Position numbers and translations under genes: made by a program
Notes under the pieces: model-generated
Databases searched by the model: none
The model's input: the letters and a program-made list of their open reading frames with translations, nothing else
What the model was told of the DNA's origin: nothing
In this document: in pieces, positions 36,557 through 47,424 of the stretch
Position numbering within the stretch: position 1 is the stretch's first letter
Layout: every line of letters begins with the position of its first letter
NCBI GenBank assembly: GCA_951230915.1
Contig: OX579638.1
Span: 8,698,696 to 8,762,695, forward strand
DNA from: Antitrichia curtipendula
Lineage: Eukaryota; Streptophyta; Bryopsida; Hypnales; Leucodontaceae
Direction: 5' to 3'
DNA: 64,000 nt

Positions 36557-36714
36557 TATTGGAACCATTAGGGTTTCATCCCTATCCAACGTAATACATT
36601 CATTACCTTGTTAGTTAGGGTTAAACTCCTATATTTAACCCCAGTGGTTACTCTCATAATACGTCTCTCCAGACTAAGTATGATCAGACTACGTCTACGT
36701 TACATATTGCTACA
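36557..36714 (+). repeat. 3' LTR of copia element 2
   Basis: 158 bp from TATTGGAACCATTAGG to CATATTGCTACA, preceded by the polypurine tract GAGCGGGAG and followed by the GATTG target duplication. Confidence 0.88.
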
Positions 36715-36751
36715 GATTGTAGCTTAGATGAGGAGTAGCATACTCTAGAGC

Positions 36752-37982
36752 TTATTGATCAAATTGGTAGTCTACTCTTTCTAGCAGCTCATTTGTTCTC
36801 TCAAAGTTTTTCATCAAACATGTGCTAGTTTCTGCCATTTTCTCAAAGATAACAATGGCTCTATCATGAAAGTTTTGTTTACCTTTTGACGGTGGTGTAG
36901 AAATGGTTGTTGGAGTCGGTGCACTCTCCACATCCGAGACTAAATTGGTCTGACTTTGGACATTATCTGTGGTTGTAGCCGAGACACGCTTCATGATTTG
37001 TCCGGCTTGGTGATACCATTGATCTAGAGCGTCGTAGAATTTGCTCTCTTGCCGGTTATTGCTAGAAATGCCATTGGCCATTTAGTCTTCTTTGTAAGAA
37101 TCAAAAATGGTTTTAAATTTCTTAAGGCATGCCACAACAATGCAATTGAATTTAGGTACCATGACAAGCATTTGAGCATGAAGCTTCACCCAAGTATCAA
37201 TTCCTGCAAGCAAAAGATTCAAAAATCATGAAGGAGTCAAAAACGGCATTTAAAAAACAATTACAACACGTACTCTCACTGTGAAATAAGGACTACGTAG
37301 GATATAAATGAGAAAAGAAGATAGCATTCATCAAGGAGAGGAAGTAGGTGGAGGGTTTGTTCATATCATGCAAAGGCTCTTGCATTGTGGTGGTGAAGAC
37401 TAGGTCTCAAACCCCATTGGCGACACAACATTTGCATATACAATGGGGGGAAAGGGGGGCCTTGGTGGCCAAGTATGGACGCACGGCAAAGGCAATGACC
37501 TTTAGGCCCCTAATTGGCCCCAATCCTCAATCCGAATATTTTATGATAAAATCTAAATTAGGGTAGAAAATTCATGCCTTGTTTTTTGCCGTTTTTGATG
37601 AATTCAGGCTCCATCTCTCCCTTCAATGCAATCAATTGAAACACCTCCAAGCCCTCCCACATTCGATTTGCCTCTTCGCCTTCGATTTCTCCTTCAATTT
37701 TCACTACTCCCTTTTTTTTTGGAGCTGTTTTTTTCTTCGAAACAACCTTTTTCTTAGAAGCAACTCTCTTTTTGGAAGATCCTGTAATCTCACAATCGCC
37801 TCCCTCGACAACCCTTTCTTCTATCCTTGCAACATTTGTCTCTTGACTCTCTTCTAATCTCTTCTCTCTAACTTCAGTTGCAAACGGTTGAAATGCTCCG
37901 TAAGAAATTGGAGTCAAAATTTTTTTGACCCCATTAAAGGCGATTGGCTGTAAAAGAAGGGATTTTGAGAGAAATTGTCCAT
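36752..37982 (-). pseudogene. Harbinger Myb-like DNA-binding protein (ORF1), broken
   Basis: The likely start at 37980-37982 reads MDNFSQNPFFYSQSPLMGSK and loses frame in an A/T run near 37920. The next frame continues LTPISYGAFQPFATEVREKR, with a basic KKK-rich linker, then GLEVFQLIALKGEMEPEFI and NGKKQGMNF from the trihelix/Myb-like domain used by PIF/Harbinger ORF1 proteins. After a gap that may be an intron (acceptor TTGCTTGCAG near 37212), the sequence resumes with DTWVKLHAQMLVMVP and FKTIFDSYKED. A stop separates this from MANGISSNNRQESKFYDALD, which ends at 36752. The partner protein would normally bind DNA and carry the transposase to it. Confidence 0.75.
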
Positions 37983-38149
37983 CTTCTCTACTTGCGAAAA
38001 AATCAGAGAGCTAACAAACAACAAAGAGTTGCAAAAAAATTGAGCAATTTCTATCAAGATGCATAAGAGAGAGAGAAGAAGAAGAAGGCGCATCCTATTT
38101 GCTGCCTTGCAGAAATAGTCCGTTCAGATCTAACGACTGAGATCTTGTC

Positions 38150-38508
38150 AATTTTTTATTTATTTTTCTTCAAAATTTGACGGCCTCTCGACTAGAGTTT
38201 GGGTTCCCATTTTTGCTCGACCCAAACTCACGTTGAGAGTCTGTCGCCATGTAGGCATTTTTCTGACATATTGTCAATTTTGAGGTTGATGGCCTTTGGA
38301 CTGTGCCTCCTAGTGTGAAGGCTCGAGAGGCCAAACTCTAGGATTTATGTAATTTCATTGGCCAAAATCGACGGACTCTCGATCTTGTGCCGTAGTGTGA
38401 AGCGGCCCTTATTGCCTATTTATTGCTCAATTCTTTGGACTCTCAACAAAGTTTGGCCACTCAATCCCATGGCCTCTTGACTTGGTCAGCCATAGTGTGA
38501 AGCGGCCC
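38150..38508 (-). repeat. Right long terminal inverted repeat of Harbinger element
   Basis: Inverted counterpart of 29971-30500. It contains GTGTGAAGCGGCCC twice (38394-38408 and 38495-38508), showing that the end sequence has been duplicated here as well. Confidence 0.7.
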
Positions 38509-38511
38509 TTA

Positions 38512-38740
38512 GTGAGCAAGAAAGTAGTTCTTGAATGATTGGAATTGGAAGACTTTATACATTAGATATGTATTCAAACCAAATTTTGGCTTCCAAAATT
38601 CTTATTAATTTCAATTCAAGATATAAAATGACCCAATTTTTTTCAATCCCCGTGATTTCTATTTCTATAAATGGCAAAATATTTACATTGCATTATACTG
38701 CTCCAGGACATAGGGGGAATTGCTTCAGCGATTGTCTATG
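38512..38740 (+). mobile_element. MITE family C, copy 2, right part
   Basis: Continues the MITE interrupted at 29970. It aligns with 46690-46920 through GAATGATTGGAATTG and the segment TTACATTGCATTATACTGCT. Confidence 0.65.
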
Positions 38741-38754
38741 AGTGGTTAGTCTAT

Positions 38755-39085
38755 AGAGGCCGGGCCAATTTTCCTTTGAGGCTAATTGCACAAAATACAA
38801 TAAATATAAGTTGTTGAAAAAAAATTATTTAATAAATTAAAAATGAATTGAAATCTGACATTGGCCTTAAGGCCAAAAATTAGCCTCTATTCTTGGTGCA
38901 CCCAATTCAACAAGCACAGACCATGTCATATGATGTCTTTTTTTAAAGAAAAAAATTCATTCTACCAAATTGGCTCGACTTTTATATGTAAAGGATTTCG
39001 AACCAATTTCAACCTGTTGTACATTCACAAGTGAGGATCATGGACCTTTGACACAACAAATTGGCCTAGCCTCTAAGTGTAAAAT
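38755..39085 (-). repeat. Dispersed repeat family F, copy 1
   Basis: Reverse complement aligns with 48551-48905 through AGGCTAGGCCAATTT, CCTCACTTGTGA and GAGCCAATTTGGTA. Ends carry AGAGGC/GGGCCA motifs. No coding capacity. Confidence 0.6.
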
Positions 39086-39628
39086 GAACTTTATTAATAA
39101 CATTTGTACGTAATAGCAGTAAAAAATATTAACCGAAACTAATTTCAATACTTGAGAAATACATTGGCATTTGCATAGGACACTTGTCATTTCATGTCAT
39201 TGATTCTAAATATGTTTTCTTTTTCTTTTGTATATTGCTCCATACATTTTTATTAGTATAGTGGGGTCTTTTTTCCATCTTTGCAAAGAGGTCCCTCATA
39301 GTGAAACAACATGATAATATACATTGGTTCAACATGAGGTTTGATTGTAGAGCCTGCTGTGTTTGAAAAAATCTATCACTCCCAAGGTATTTACAAAAAG
39401 ATGATATTTTTTAAAATGAATTCTAGAAGGGCTGTATAATTACTTGTTGTATAATGCTATGTAGAAGCAATGTGGCAAAAAAAGGCAAACGTGTTGGGTC
39501 CTACCATTTTCTACCCCCCTTCTCAAAAAATCAAGAGCCATTGAGCACTCTTAATAAAAAAATCCTCCCCTTTCTCCAATGTTGTTGATTTAAAAAAAAT
39601 ATTGACTGTATTGATAAGGAATACATAT

Positions 39629-39942
39629 ATGATATAGATACGAGATATGATATAGATACGAGATATGATATAGATACGAGATATGATATAGATACGAGAT
39701 ATGATATAGATACGAGATATGATATAGATACGAGATATGATATAGATACGAGATATGATATAGATACGAGATATGATATAGATACGAGATATGATATAGA
39801 TACGAGATATGATATAGATACGAGATATGATATAGATACGAGATATGATATAGATACGAGATATGATATAGATACGAGATATGATATAGATACGAGATAT
39901 GATATAGATACGAGATATGATATAGATACGAGATATTATATT
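39629..39942. repeat. 18-bp minisatellite, about 17 copies
   Basis: ATGATATAGATACGAGAT repeats head to tail almost without change. Because 18 is a multiple of 3, the minus strand stays open as a YLYHIS repeat (39590-40009), but no gene context supports translation. Confidence 0.95.
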
Positions 39943-41560
39943 GATACGGATATGGACATAGATATGAACTTGGACCTTGGGATATATCCCATATCAAATG
40001 CCAGACCAAATGGCTCCTGAAAATTACAAGTAGGGAGGAGGGGGGAGGGAATGAAATGAATTTTATTTAAATTAATTAAAAAAAAATTTGAGCTCAATGT
40101 GGGGGTAAATGAAGTGAATTATTTTTTTTATTTTTTTTGAGCTTATTGTCATTGTGACAGTGAACTCAAAAGAGGCAGATACTGCCTTAACTACAATGTA
40201 GGAGCATTCTTTGAAGAATGAAAGGGAATTGCTCCCAATGATTTACCTTGAAGAAAAAGTAGGAAATTTAGTTTATCACTTCCATATTTGGAACCAAAGA
40301 CTCTTAATAAACTAGAAGGTGTCTTGAAACTAAATATTTTAAATACTTTAAAATAGGGGAAAGATTTTTACATTTATCCCTAGCCGGTGGAAAATAAAAA
40401 ACTTCCCCTTCCTTAAAGCACTCACAACAATATACTAGAAAAGTCTTGTTTAAGAACACTTCCTACACCATTGCAAGCTACAATTGACATACCATAATTT
40501 CACATTTATATTTGACAAGCCCTCCAACTCCTTATTTCCACACTTGCACAAAGTATGTCCTACAAATAGCAAATTGATCAATTGTAGGAAAAAAATGACT
40601 AAATATAAATTTGGTATGCCAAGTCTTAATACTACCTCTCAAAAGATTCAAGGCAACCCATTTCAATTAACCACCATCCCTCCCAAAATAAATGAAAAAA
40701 CTACAATTTGAGTGACATGTTCACAAATGAGTACAAATATGATTATAAATATGGTTGTTGAATTCATATACATGGCAAATACATGTATGTCCCATATTTC
40801 TTGGAGCAATGTTAGGAAATAAAAAAAGCATAAGAATTTTAAGTGCAGGAAAATTTTGAAAAAAAAAGCACTATCACTATTACAATAACCCACTTTGATC
40901 TTCCTCTCCCCAAAATGAAAAAATCCAACATCCAAGACACACTCCCTCAAAAAGAATGCATATGCATTCGCAATAGGGTAGCTTTGATTGAATATTTGGA
41001 GGGACTTGGACTGTACTTTTCATCTACTTTGGCTATATACGAGTCCCTCCTAATTTTCTCCAATTAAATAAAATTCAATTTTAAGTGTTAAGGTATGAAG
41101 TAAATGACTTTAAATATTTAGATATGAAGTAAAATATTGAGCCCTAGGCCTTTTATTTGGTGAGGAGGGATGTGTTATGTTATGTATAATGACAAGAACT
41201 AATTACAATCAAACATTGCAAAATATTATAAATAATTAGAGTAAATAGTATACTAAACAAAAGTAACTTGATGGTTAGTATTAACATGAATATGAAGAAA
41301 TTCCAAAATTAACTATATGGTGATTTGTTTTTAACCATTACCATAGGGTTAGTGTGAGCTCCCAATTTGTCACTTTGGACTCGTAGAATTATTTTTTTGA
41401 AAATTTGCAATTTAAAGTTGATAAAAGTATACAAAAAGCCATAAAAAGAGTGTAGAACCAAAATAGGGTTGGGACATACCCATTATAGTATTTGGTCTAG
41501 ATTTGTATTTAGACTTAGAATCTCACCAAACCTGGCCTAAAAATAGGTAGAAAGAACAAA
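39943..41560. other. Gene-free AT-rich stretch
   Basis: No credible gene, RNA or terminal repeat was recognised. Short open frames are isolated and of atypical composition. Confidence 0.45.
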
Positions 41561-43530
41561 ACAGTTAGATGTGGAGGATTTGAGTCACATAGCCCCAAAA
41601 GGGCTAAATCCCACCATGGATGTGGCAATTCATGGCTAAGTCGGTTCAAGGGATCCACAACGAGGCCACTAGGTTGGATTCTAGAGTTAGGTTTAGAATT
41701 CTAAAACCTCGATTGTTAGCATGTAGGAGCCACTGACGCAAGACCGGGCTCGTGGAAAAATCTACAGCCCAAGGATGGTGTTCTAGGGTAAATCCCATGC
41801 CAAGAGTCCAACGACAAAATAGATTCGCCAAGATTCTTCTATCTGTAAAAGATTCCCGCACCGTTGCTAATTCAAGGAGATGGCCAGTTTCATCTCCACT
41901 GACCAATCGTGCCAAGTACGGAAATGCACCTACACATCTTTCATGCAACTCCCTGAAAGATCACGTGAAAATTTCCGTCATCTTCCGACTTGCAGAAGAA
42001 CCTTTTTCGGGTGGTCAACCCTTTCAACCTCCAATGGGAATTTTATGGAAATTACCCATGTTACAAGAAAATCTCACTAAAAATTAGACTATCTTGTTTT
42101 ATGTTAATAATGCGCTCCGTGAAGTTTCACGACATTCCGATAGTGACAAGTACCCGAACCGGCAAGATTCCTCGGAAATTAACCACGTGGCGGGGTCCCC
42201 GCCACGTTGACCGGCATTCCGGGACCATACGATGGCGAAACAAAGTCAACCAAGAGTCCTTTCCAATTCTCTTGCACCTACTGGAGACCCTAGGCTATTC
42301 ACATTTCTCAAAATAGGAGACCCCCAAGATCTAGGATTTTACCACGATTTAGCTTTTAAACTAAATTAGCCTATGATGGATTTTTGGCCTCGGTATGGGG
42401 GTGAGGGGATCATGGACTAAACACGGCGATCTGGAGCCAACGGCGCAATCCGTTTGACGATTGGAGTTAATCCCCAAAAGTTAGGATGTTGGTCCAGCGT
42501 AGATGGTAGAAGTAGTTTTTTAGGGATTAGGATGAAAATCTTTTAAGATGAGGATGAAAATCCAAGTTGATAAGGTTACCTTAGAACTCTAGAGGGAGGG
42601 GTGGGCCCTTGGAAACCTATTTAAGGTCCCCATTTTTCTATCTAGAACACCCCCAATTCTTGTTTTGGATCCGTGGGTTCAGGTTATTTTGGATATTTTG
42701 GCGTTTGAAGCCAAAAACCTCTACGTTGTTTTCGGAGCACTCTTGGCTCCTTTTGTTGTTTTTCAAGCTTTGAAGGTCCTTGGGGGTCCTTCTATCTTGC
42801 CTTGTGTACTCCTTCTGTGTTTTCTCTTGTGTTTCATATATATTCTCATGAACTAACCCTTGTGTTTGAAGGCCTTTTGTGTTTGCTACTAATCCTAAAG
42901 CCACCCCATTTAGTGCCTTGGCGTATGCCGCCATTGGGGGCCTTTAGAGTGTGAGTCATTTGCTTTACCTTGTTATACTAACTCACGTGTGTTCTCTTAA
43001 GTCGAGTGCTTGACCTTTGTCTAACATCCCTCTCATTGTGTGGACCTCCTCTGTTGATGGCGAAGTTTTGGTTTTATCACGTGCATTCTCTATGTGGTTT
43101 TTTTCCTTTGTCTAACCCTCGCTTGGCTATGTGTATCCCCCTCGGGAACGACAACGCTTTGACTATAGAATCTATAAAAGTTTGGCATTTTTTATAGTTA
43201 CCCTCGGAATGGCGAAGCTTTGATTCTATGGTCTAGAAAAGTTTGGCATTTTTTACAAAATTCCAACCATCCTTCTACCTTAGTGTCCAAATATCCACGT
43301 GGGGATATTATTGTTAGTGTTCAGATATCCAAGAGTTTCCAAAAACAATTGAATCAATATAACCGTCCGTTGGTGAGAGTACTAGAAACCCGTAACACCT
43401 CCTAAGCTAATCATAAGTCACCCTTTGTTTTTTGTTTTTGTTTTCCTTTTCCTTAGCCTAAACTATCCCAGTTCAAATCCTTCAGTTCCAACAAAAGAAG
43501 GCTAGATCAAGACGAGACAACCAAAAATTT
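41561..43530. other. Moderate-GC region, possibly LTR or leader of an unknown element
   Basis: Less AT-rich than its flanks. It has a perfect palindrome with arms CGTGGCGGGG at 42186-42206 and a TATTTAAGG TATA-like motif near 42620. No primer-binding site, paired LTR or pol domain was found, so the nature is unresolved. Confidence 0.25.
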
Positions 43531-43541
43531 GATCAAGGGGG

Positions 43542-43645
43542 TTCGGAGCTGAACTAATCAAACGGGAGTCGGGACTGAGCTAATCAACCGGGGGTTGGGA
43601 CTGAGCGAATCAAACGGGGGTTGGGACTGAGCTGTCAGGGGGGTC
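43542..43645. repeat. 26-bp minisatellite, about 4 copies
   Basis: Units of the form TCGGGACTGAGCTAATCAAC followed by CGGGGG, with small changes. Confidence 0.8.
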
Positions 43646-43652
43646 GGGTTGG

Positions 43653-43815
43653 CTAGGGAGAATTCAGTGTCCATGGACTTGGGGAGACTCGGTAGTCCAG
43701 AGGCTGGGGAGACTCAGTGTCCAGGGGCTTCGGGAGAACTCGGGGTCCAGGGCTGGGGAGAACTCGGTGGTCCAAGGCTGGGGAGAACTTGGGTGTCCAG
43801 GGGCTTGAGAGGACC
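43653..43815. repeat. 25- to 28-bp minisatellite, about 6 copies
   Basis: Units GGGGAGAACTCGG-GTCCAGGGGCT vary in length. The plus strand stays open over them (from 43649), but the product would be low-complexity Gly/Glu/Arg. Confidence 0.8.
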
Positions 43816-44539
43816 GGTTGCAAAGAAAAAAATCAGATTTTACAAAAAAATAAAAGGCTACTTGAAGTTAGAGTCTGGGTGGGGACTCGGGCTTGTTTTT
43901 AAAAACAAAAATCGACAAGGTAACTATCGAGAGAAGAAAGGAAGAGAAAATGGGGTCAAGTCCTGGTTAAAGCTCTATGTAGGATAGTCATCCGTCCAAA
44001 CACCTGCAAAACCACTCAAAGATAGAATGAGAAGGAAAAGAGAGGATGGCTATATGGGCAACTTAGGTGAGAGAGACGATAAATAGTGACCTATGTTTGG
44101 CTAAGTAGGCGTTAGGAGGAAAATCTCAAGAATTCGTAGTGACCATTAGAAGGTGGATTAGGATGACACAAAGACAAGGTCGTGTAAGAGGATAGGATGA
44201 ACATTAAACCTCCTCGTAGTTAGAGTCTATAGTTGTAAGACGTCCATAAAAGCTTAGGTGGAATAGTGTTAGTGTAGAAGAAGAAAGGGAGAAAGAAAAG
44301 GAAGAAGGAAAGGAGAAGTTTAGATCGCACAGGTGTACTAATTTTTTCTAAATAAGCGGTGAGCTTGGGAAAAATTCAACCAAGACCAAAAGACCACCAT
44401 GGAGTATGAAAATGTGTACGCGAAAGTGAACGAACTTATTTCCAACACCGGCAGTGAAGAGGTGAGTTTTTGAATTAATCCTTGGTGTTTTTCCCTAATT
44501 AACGTTGATCTCCTTAGTTAGCCTTTCACGCGCAATTAG

Positions 44540-44930
44540 CAAGCCGTGATTAAGGGCAAGTAAGAGTAAAAATCTAGAGTTAATTTAGGAGTAAAAATCT
44601 AGAGTTAAAAGTCAAAAGGTAGAATTAAATTTAGAGGTTTATTTGTAGAGTCAATTGAGAAGCAAAAAGTTAGAATAAAAGTTAAATTGTAGAGTTAATT
44701 CTGGAAGTAGAAACCAGGGTTAAAAGTCAAAAGATAGAATTAAACTCCGAGGGTAAATTCTAGAATTAATTTAGGAATAAAAAACCGAGGGTAAAAGTCA
44801 AAACATAGAGTAAAAATTGGAAGTAAAAATTAGAGTTAGCACTCGGGAGAAAAAATCTAGAATTACATTTAGAGGTTGGAAATTAGAGTAAAAGCTAAGC
44901 TTTAGGATTAGCCTGTAGAATTAGAACTTC
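44540..44930. repeat. Degenerate tandem array
   Basis: Irregular repeats of TAGAATTAAATTTAG, GAGTTAAAAGTCAAAAG and GTAAAAATCTAGAGTTA run for nearly 400 bp. No fixed period. Confidence 0.6.
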
Positions 44931-45491
44931 TAAGAGAAGTGTCAAAACCCAAAAGATAGTCTTAAAAGTTCATGGAAGGAACGTGAGGTTCCCCTTTCAC
45001 ATAGTTAGGGACGTTAGAAATGACGCCAACTACCCAGTCAACCCTAGACATAGGATAGATAGTTACGGAGTTAGGATTTACTATCACCCCTGGTCATTGC
45101 AGTTAGTCTGTTAATTACCCATGCATTTCTAGTTAGTTTCGCTGCCATCCATGACACTTATGAGACGTTAGCAAAAAAGATCCATTGCTTGGAAGGCACA
45201 GTGAACCGCGCTCACAACACCCCCATATATTAAAAAGGTGGATAAAGGCATAGAACCTGGTCGGTGTTCGCTTGATTACCAATGGTGGGTAATCCAGCGC
45301 CTACAGTTAGGACCTCATATAGAATTCAAAATAATGTAAATGTATTGATGCAATGATGTGACGAAGCCATTAACATATCCTCGTAAAGGAATAGATGAAA
45401 ATCATTTAAAAACTAAGAAATCTTAATCATTCATAAGACACAAAATCCGTATGAAAATCATCTAATTGCATTGAGAAACTCAAAGGTCTTG

Positions 45492-45642
45492 GGGCCTGTT
45501 TACATCCCAAAACTTTGGGTTGAAGTCTAAAGAAATAGGGGTGCTTTGATTGGAAGATAACTATGAACCCAAAGCAAAGACCCAATCAAAACACTCCATT
45601 TCTTTAGGCTCCAACCCAAAGTTTTTGGGTATAAAAAGGCCC
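45492..45642. mobile_element. Tourist-like MITE
   Basis: 151 bp with inverted ends GGGCCTGTTTACATCCCAAA and TTTTTGGGTATAAAAAGGCCC. Flanking trinucleotides are TTG and TTA, close to the TWA duplication of PIF/Harbinger. The Harbinger element at 29971 also starts GGGCC, but the ends are otherwise different. Confidence 0.65.
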
Positions 45643-46095
45643 TTAGTCATTGGTGCGACACAAAATCTGCCACGTCATCCTCTCCAAATTACCCCCACAG
45701 ACCACGATTCTGTAGCAATAAGCAATGATTGATCATACTATGGAGATTAGATCTTAATTAGTGTCCAATTTTTTAATATTTTACTTAAAATATTGAAGAA
45801 CATTGTAAGTGGTGTGTGGAGTTCCAATCTGGATTTGTTTTTGTATTTTTGTTTTGCTTTTGGTGTTTTTCTGGGAATCGGAATTGGCAATGCAGGTGTC
45901 CAAATTGGATTTTAATTTGGAAGATTGGCCCATAGTTTGCTATTCTGGGCAGTGAGTTTTTTTCCACGTTGGATGCCACGTCGGAAGGTACGGTTTGTTG
46001 ACGTCATCCAAGTCCAGTTGGCAGGTTAGGCTGTGGTTCCCAATTCGGCAGTTAGTGCTGTGCAGTTAGGTTGCCATTTCGGTGGGTGTCTATTA

Positions 46096-46639
46096 AGGTA
46101 GATGCACCCATTCCCAACTAGGTATTTATACCCAACTTGTAGGGTGTAGTTATTTCCAACCAATGTTTCCAACCAAAGTTTGGAACGTAGTTTTTTCTCC
46201 TTTGGAAGGTTGGTACTGAGGTAGAGCCGCACATTTATTTCTGATCAGTGACCCATACCCAATCTTGTAGGGTGCAGTTATTTCCGACCACATTTTCTGA
46301 AGCTTGGAATTTTATTTATTTATTAACTAGTCAAGGTTGGAACTAATAAGTTCATGACACGTGTCCCAAACTAGTGAGAAAGAAAGTAGGAAGTAATGAA
46401 TAAAAAATTAGTTCTTCAATGATCAGAATTGGAAGAGTCTAGACATTGGCTATGGGTCCATCACACTTTTCGCCTCCCAAAATTCATAGTAATTTCAATT
46501 TAAGCCAATAAAATTTCCATTTTTTTTTGCAATCCCTGTCATTTCTATCAATGCACACCTGAAAATATGCGCTTTGCTTTGCGCTACCCTAGATCATGTC
46601 CACTATGGCTTAAGTTATCGGTCATGGGTGGTTGCACCT
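46096..46639 (+). mobile_element. MITE family C, copy 3, with internal duplication
   Basis: Ends AGGTAGATGCACCCAT and ATGGGTGGTTGCACCT sit between TA dinucleotides. The left half occurs twice inside (from 46096 and from about 46210: GAGGTAGAGCCGCAC, ACCCATACCCAATCTTGTAG), so one copy probably landed in or recombined with another. Confidence 0.68.
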
Positions 46640-46640
46640 T

Positions 46641-46945
46641 ATAAAGTCATGACACAAGTTTTGATGTAGTGAGCAAGAAAGTAGGAAGTAGTGAGTGGGA
46701 AAGTAGCTAAGGAATGATTGGAATTGAAAGACTCTATATATTGGGTATGGGTCGAGGCCAACTATTGGCTTCCAAAATTCTTAGTAAAATTTGAATTCAA
46801 GGAAAAAAAATCACAAAAAATTGGCAATGCTTGTCATTTCTATCTTTTTACAAGGCAGTAAATTTACATTACCTTCTACTGCTCCAAAACATGCACAAAA
46901 TCGCTTAAGTGGTCAACTATGGGTGGTTCTAGTAGAGGGGAAGGA
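46641..46945 (+). mobile_element. MITE family C, copy 4, partial
   Basis: Follows copy 3 directly. It contains AGTGAGCAAGAAAGTAGGAA and GAATGATTGGAATTG, the same segment in which Harbinger inserted at 29970. The right end reads ATGGGTGGTTCTAGTA. Confidence 0.55.
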
Positions 46946-47221
46946 GATTGAGCTGTTTTTCACCCACTTCGAGAGAGTCAAGTGCAAATCCCAGCCCCAA
47001 GTTGGCTGTGTAGTTTTTCTTTTGTGTGTGAAGATGAATGTGAGAGATGGTGATGGAGAGTTTGGGAATGCTAGTGGGGTGAGACGCTAGTGTGCAATGA
47101 ACCAGTTGTTGTTGAGTAAGAATCTGAGAAGTTGTAATTCGGTGATGTGCTCACCTTGTGGATCAATGTGATGCTATTTCCACTAATTGGTATTTGTGTA
47201 TAGGGCAATGCCCATAGAGGA

Positions 47222-47308
47222 GGGCATTGCGCCAAATAATTGGCCGACGAGGAGGGCAGAGCCCGACGAGGAGGGCCGATTATTTGGCGCAATGCCCGAC
47301 GATAAGGG
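47222..47308. repeat. Inverted repeat, arms about 25 bp
   Basis: GGGCATTGCGCCAAATAATT at the left and AATTATTTGGCGCAATGCCC-like sequence at the right (GATTATTTGGCGCAATGCCC) flank a short GAGGAGGGC repeat. Confidence 0.7.
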
Positions 47309-47380
47309 TATTGCCCGACGTAAATCACGACTGAAAGAGAAGATAAAATTGGATGAAATGATGAGCCGGATGAAAAATCC

Positions 47381-47424
47381 ATAATCCCCGATTACGCGGT
47401 TTTGGTCGCGTAATCGGGGATTAT
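47381..47424. repeat. Perfect hairpin, 18-bp arms, 8-nt loop
   Basis: ATAATCCCCGATTACGCG and its exact complement flank GTTTTGGT. There is no following T-run in a gene context, so it is not a bacterial-type terminator. Probably part of a small foldback element together with 47222-47308. Confidence 0.85.

Larger units (their letters stand above)
32093..36714 (+). mobile_element. Ty1/copia retrotransposon 2, degenerate
   Basis: A 4.6-kb element with 158-bp LTRs (32093-32250 and 36557-36714) and target duplication GATTG (32088-32092 and 36715-36719). The primer-binding site TGGTATCAGAGCG immediately follows the 5' LTR, complementary to initiator Met-tRNA. The polypurine tract GAGCGGGAG precedes the 3' LTR. 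LTRs differ at about 12 of 158 positions, so the insertion is older than copia 1. The LTR boundaries set by the duplication and tract are TA...CA, not the usual TG...CA. The interior carries gag, protease, integrase and RNase H remnants. Confidence 0.88.
29971..38508. mobile_element. PIF/Harbinger transposon with nested copia element
   Basis: Ends are GGGCCACTTCACATTATAG at the left and CATAGTGTGAAGCGGCCC at the right, flanked by the 3-bp duplication TTA (29968-29970 and 38509-38511) typical of this superfamily. Subterminal regions are long inverted repeats: about 29971-30500 mirrors 38150-38508. Extra internal copies of the end sequence lie near 30400 and 38400. It carries a plus-strand DDE transposase and a convergent minus-strand Myb-like gene, the standard two-gene set, both broken. 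A 4.6-kb copia element separates their 3' ends. Without it the element would be about 3.9 kb. Confidence 0.88.

Noticed and set aside
39629..39942. CRISPR-like array
   Set aside because: Units are contiguous 18-bp repeats with no spacers; it is a minisatellite in a eukaryotic genome.
39590..40009. 139-codon open frame with YLYHIS repeats
   Set aside because: Openness follows from the repeat length being a multiple of three; no start context or conserved domain.
43649..43987. 112-codon Gly/Glu-rich plus-strand gene
   Set aside because: Most of it is minisatellite translation; no family resemblance.
41561..44930. Ty3/gypsy element
   Set aside because: No paired LTRs, primer-binding site or pol domains could be found.
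47381..47424. Rho-independent terminator
   Set aside because: Hairpin has no T-run and the genome is eukaryotic.
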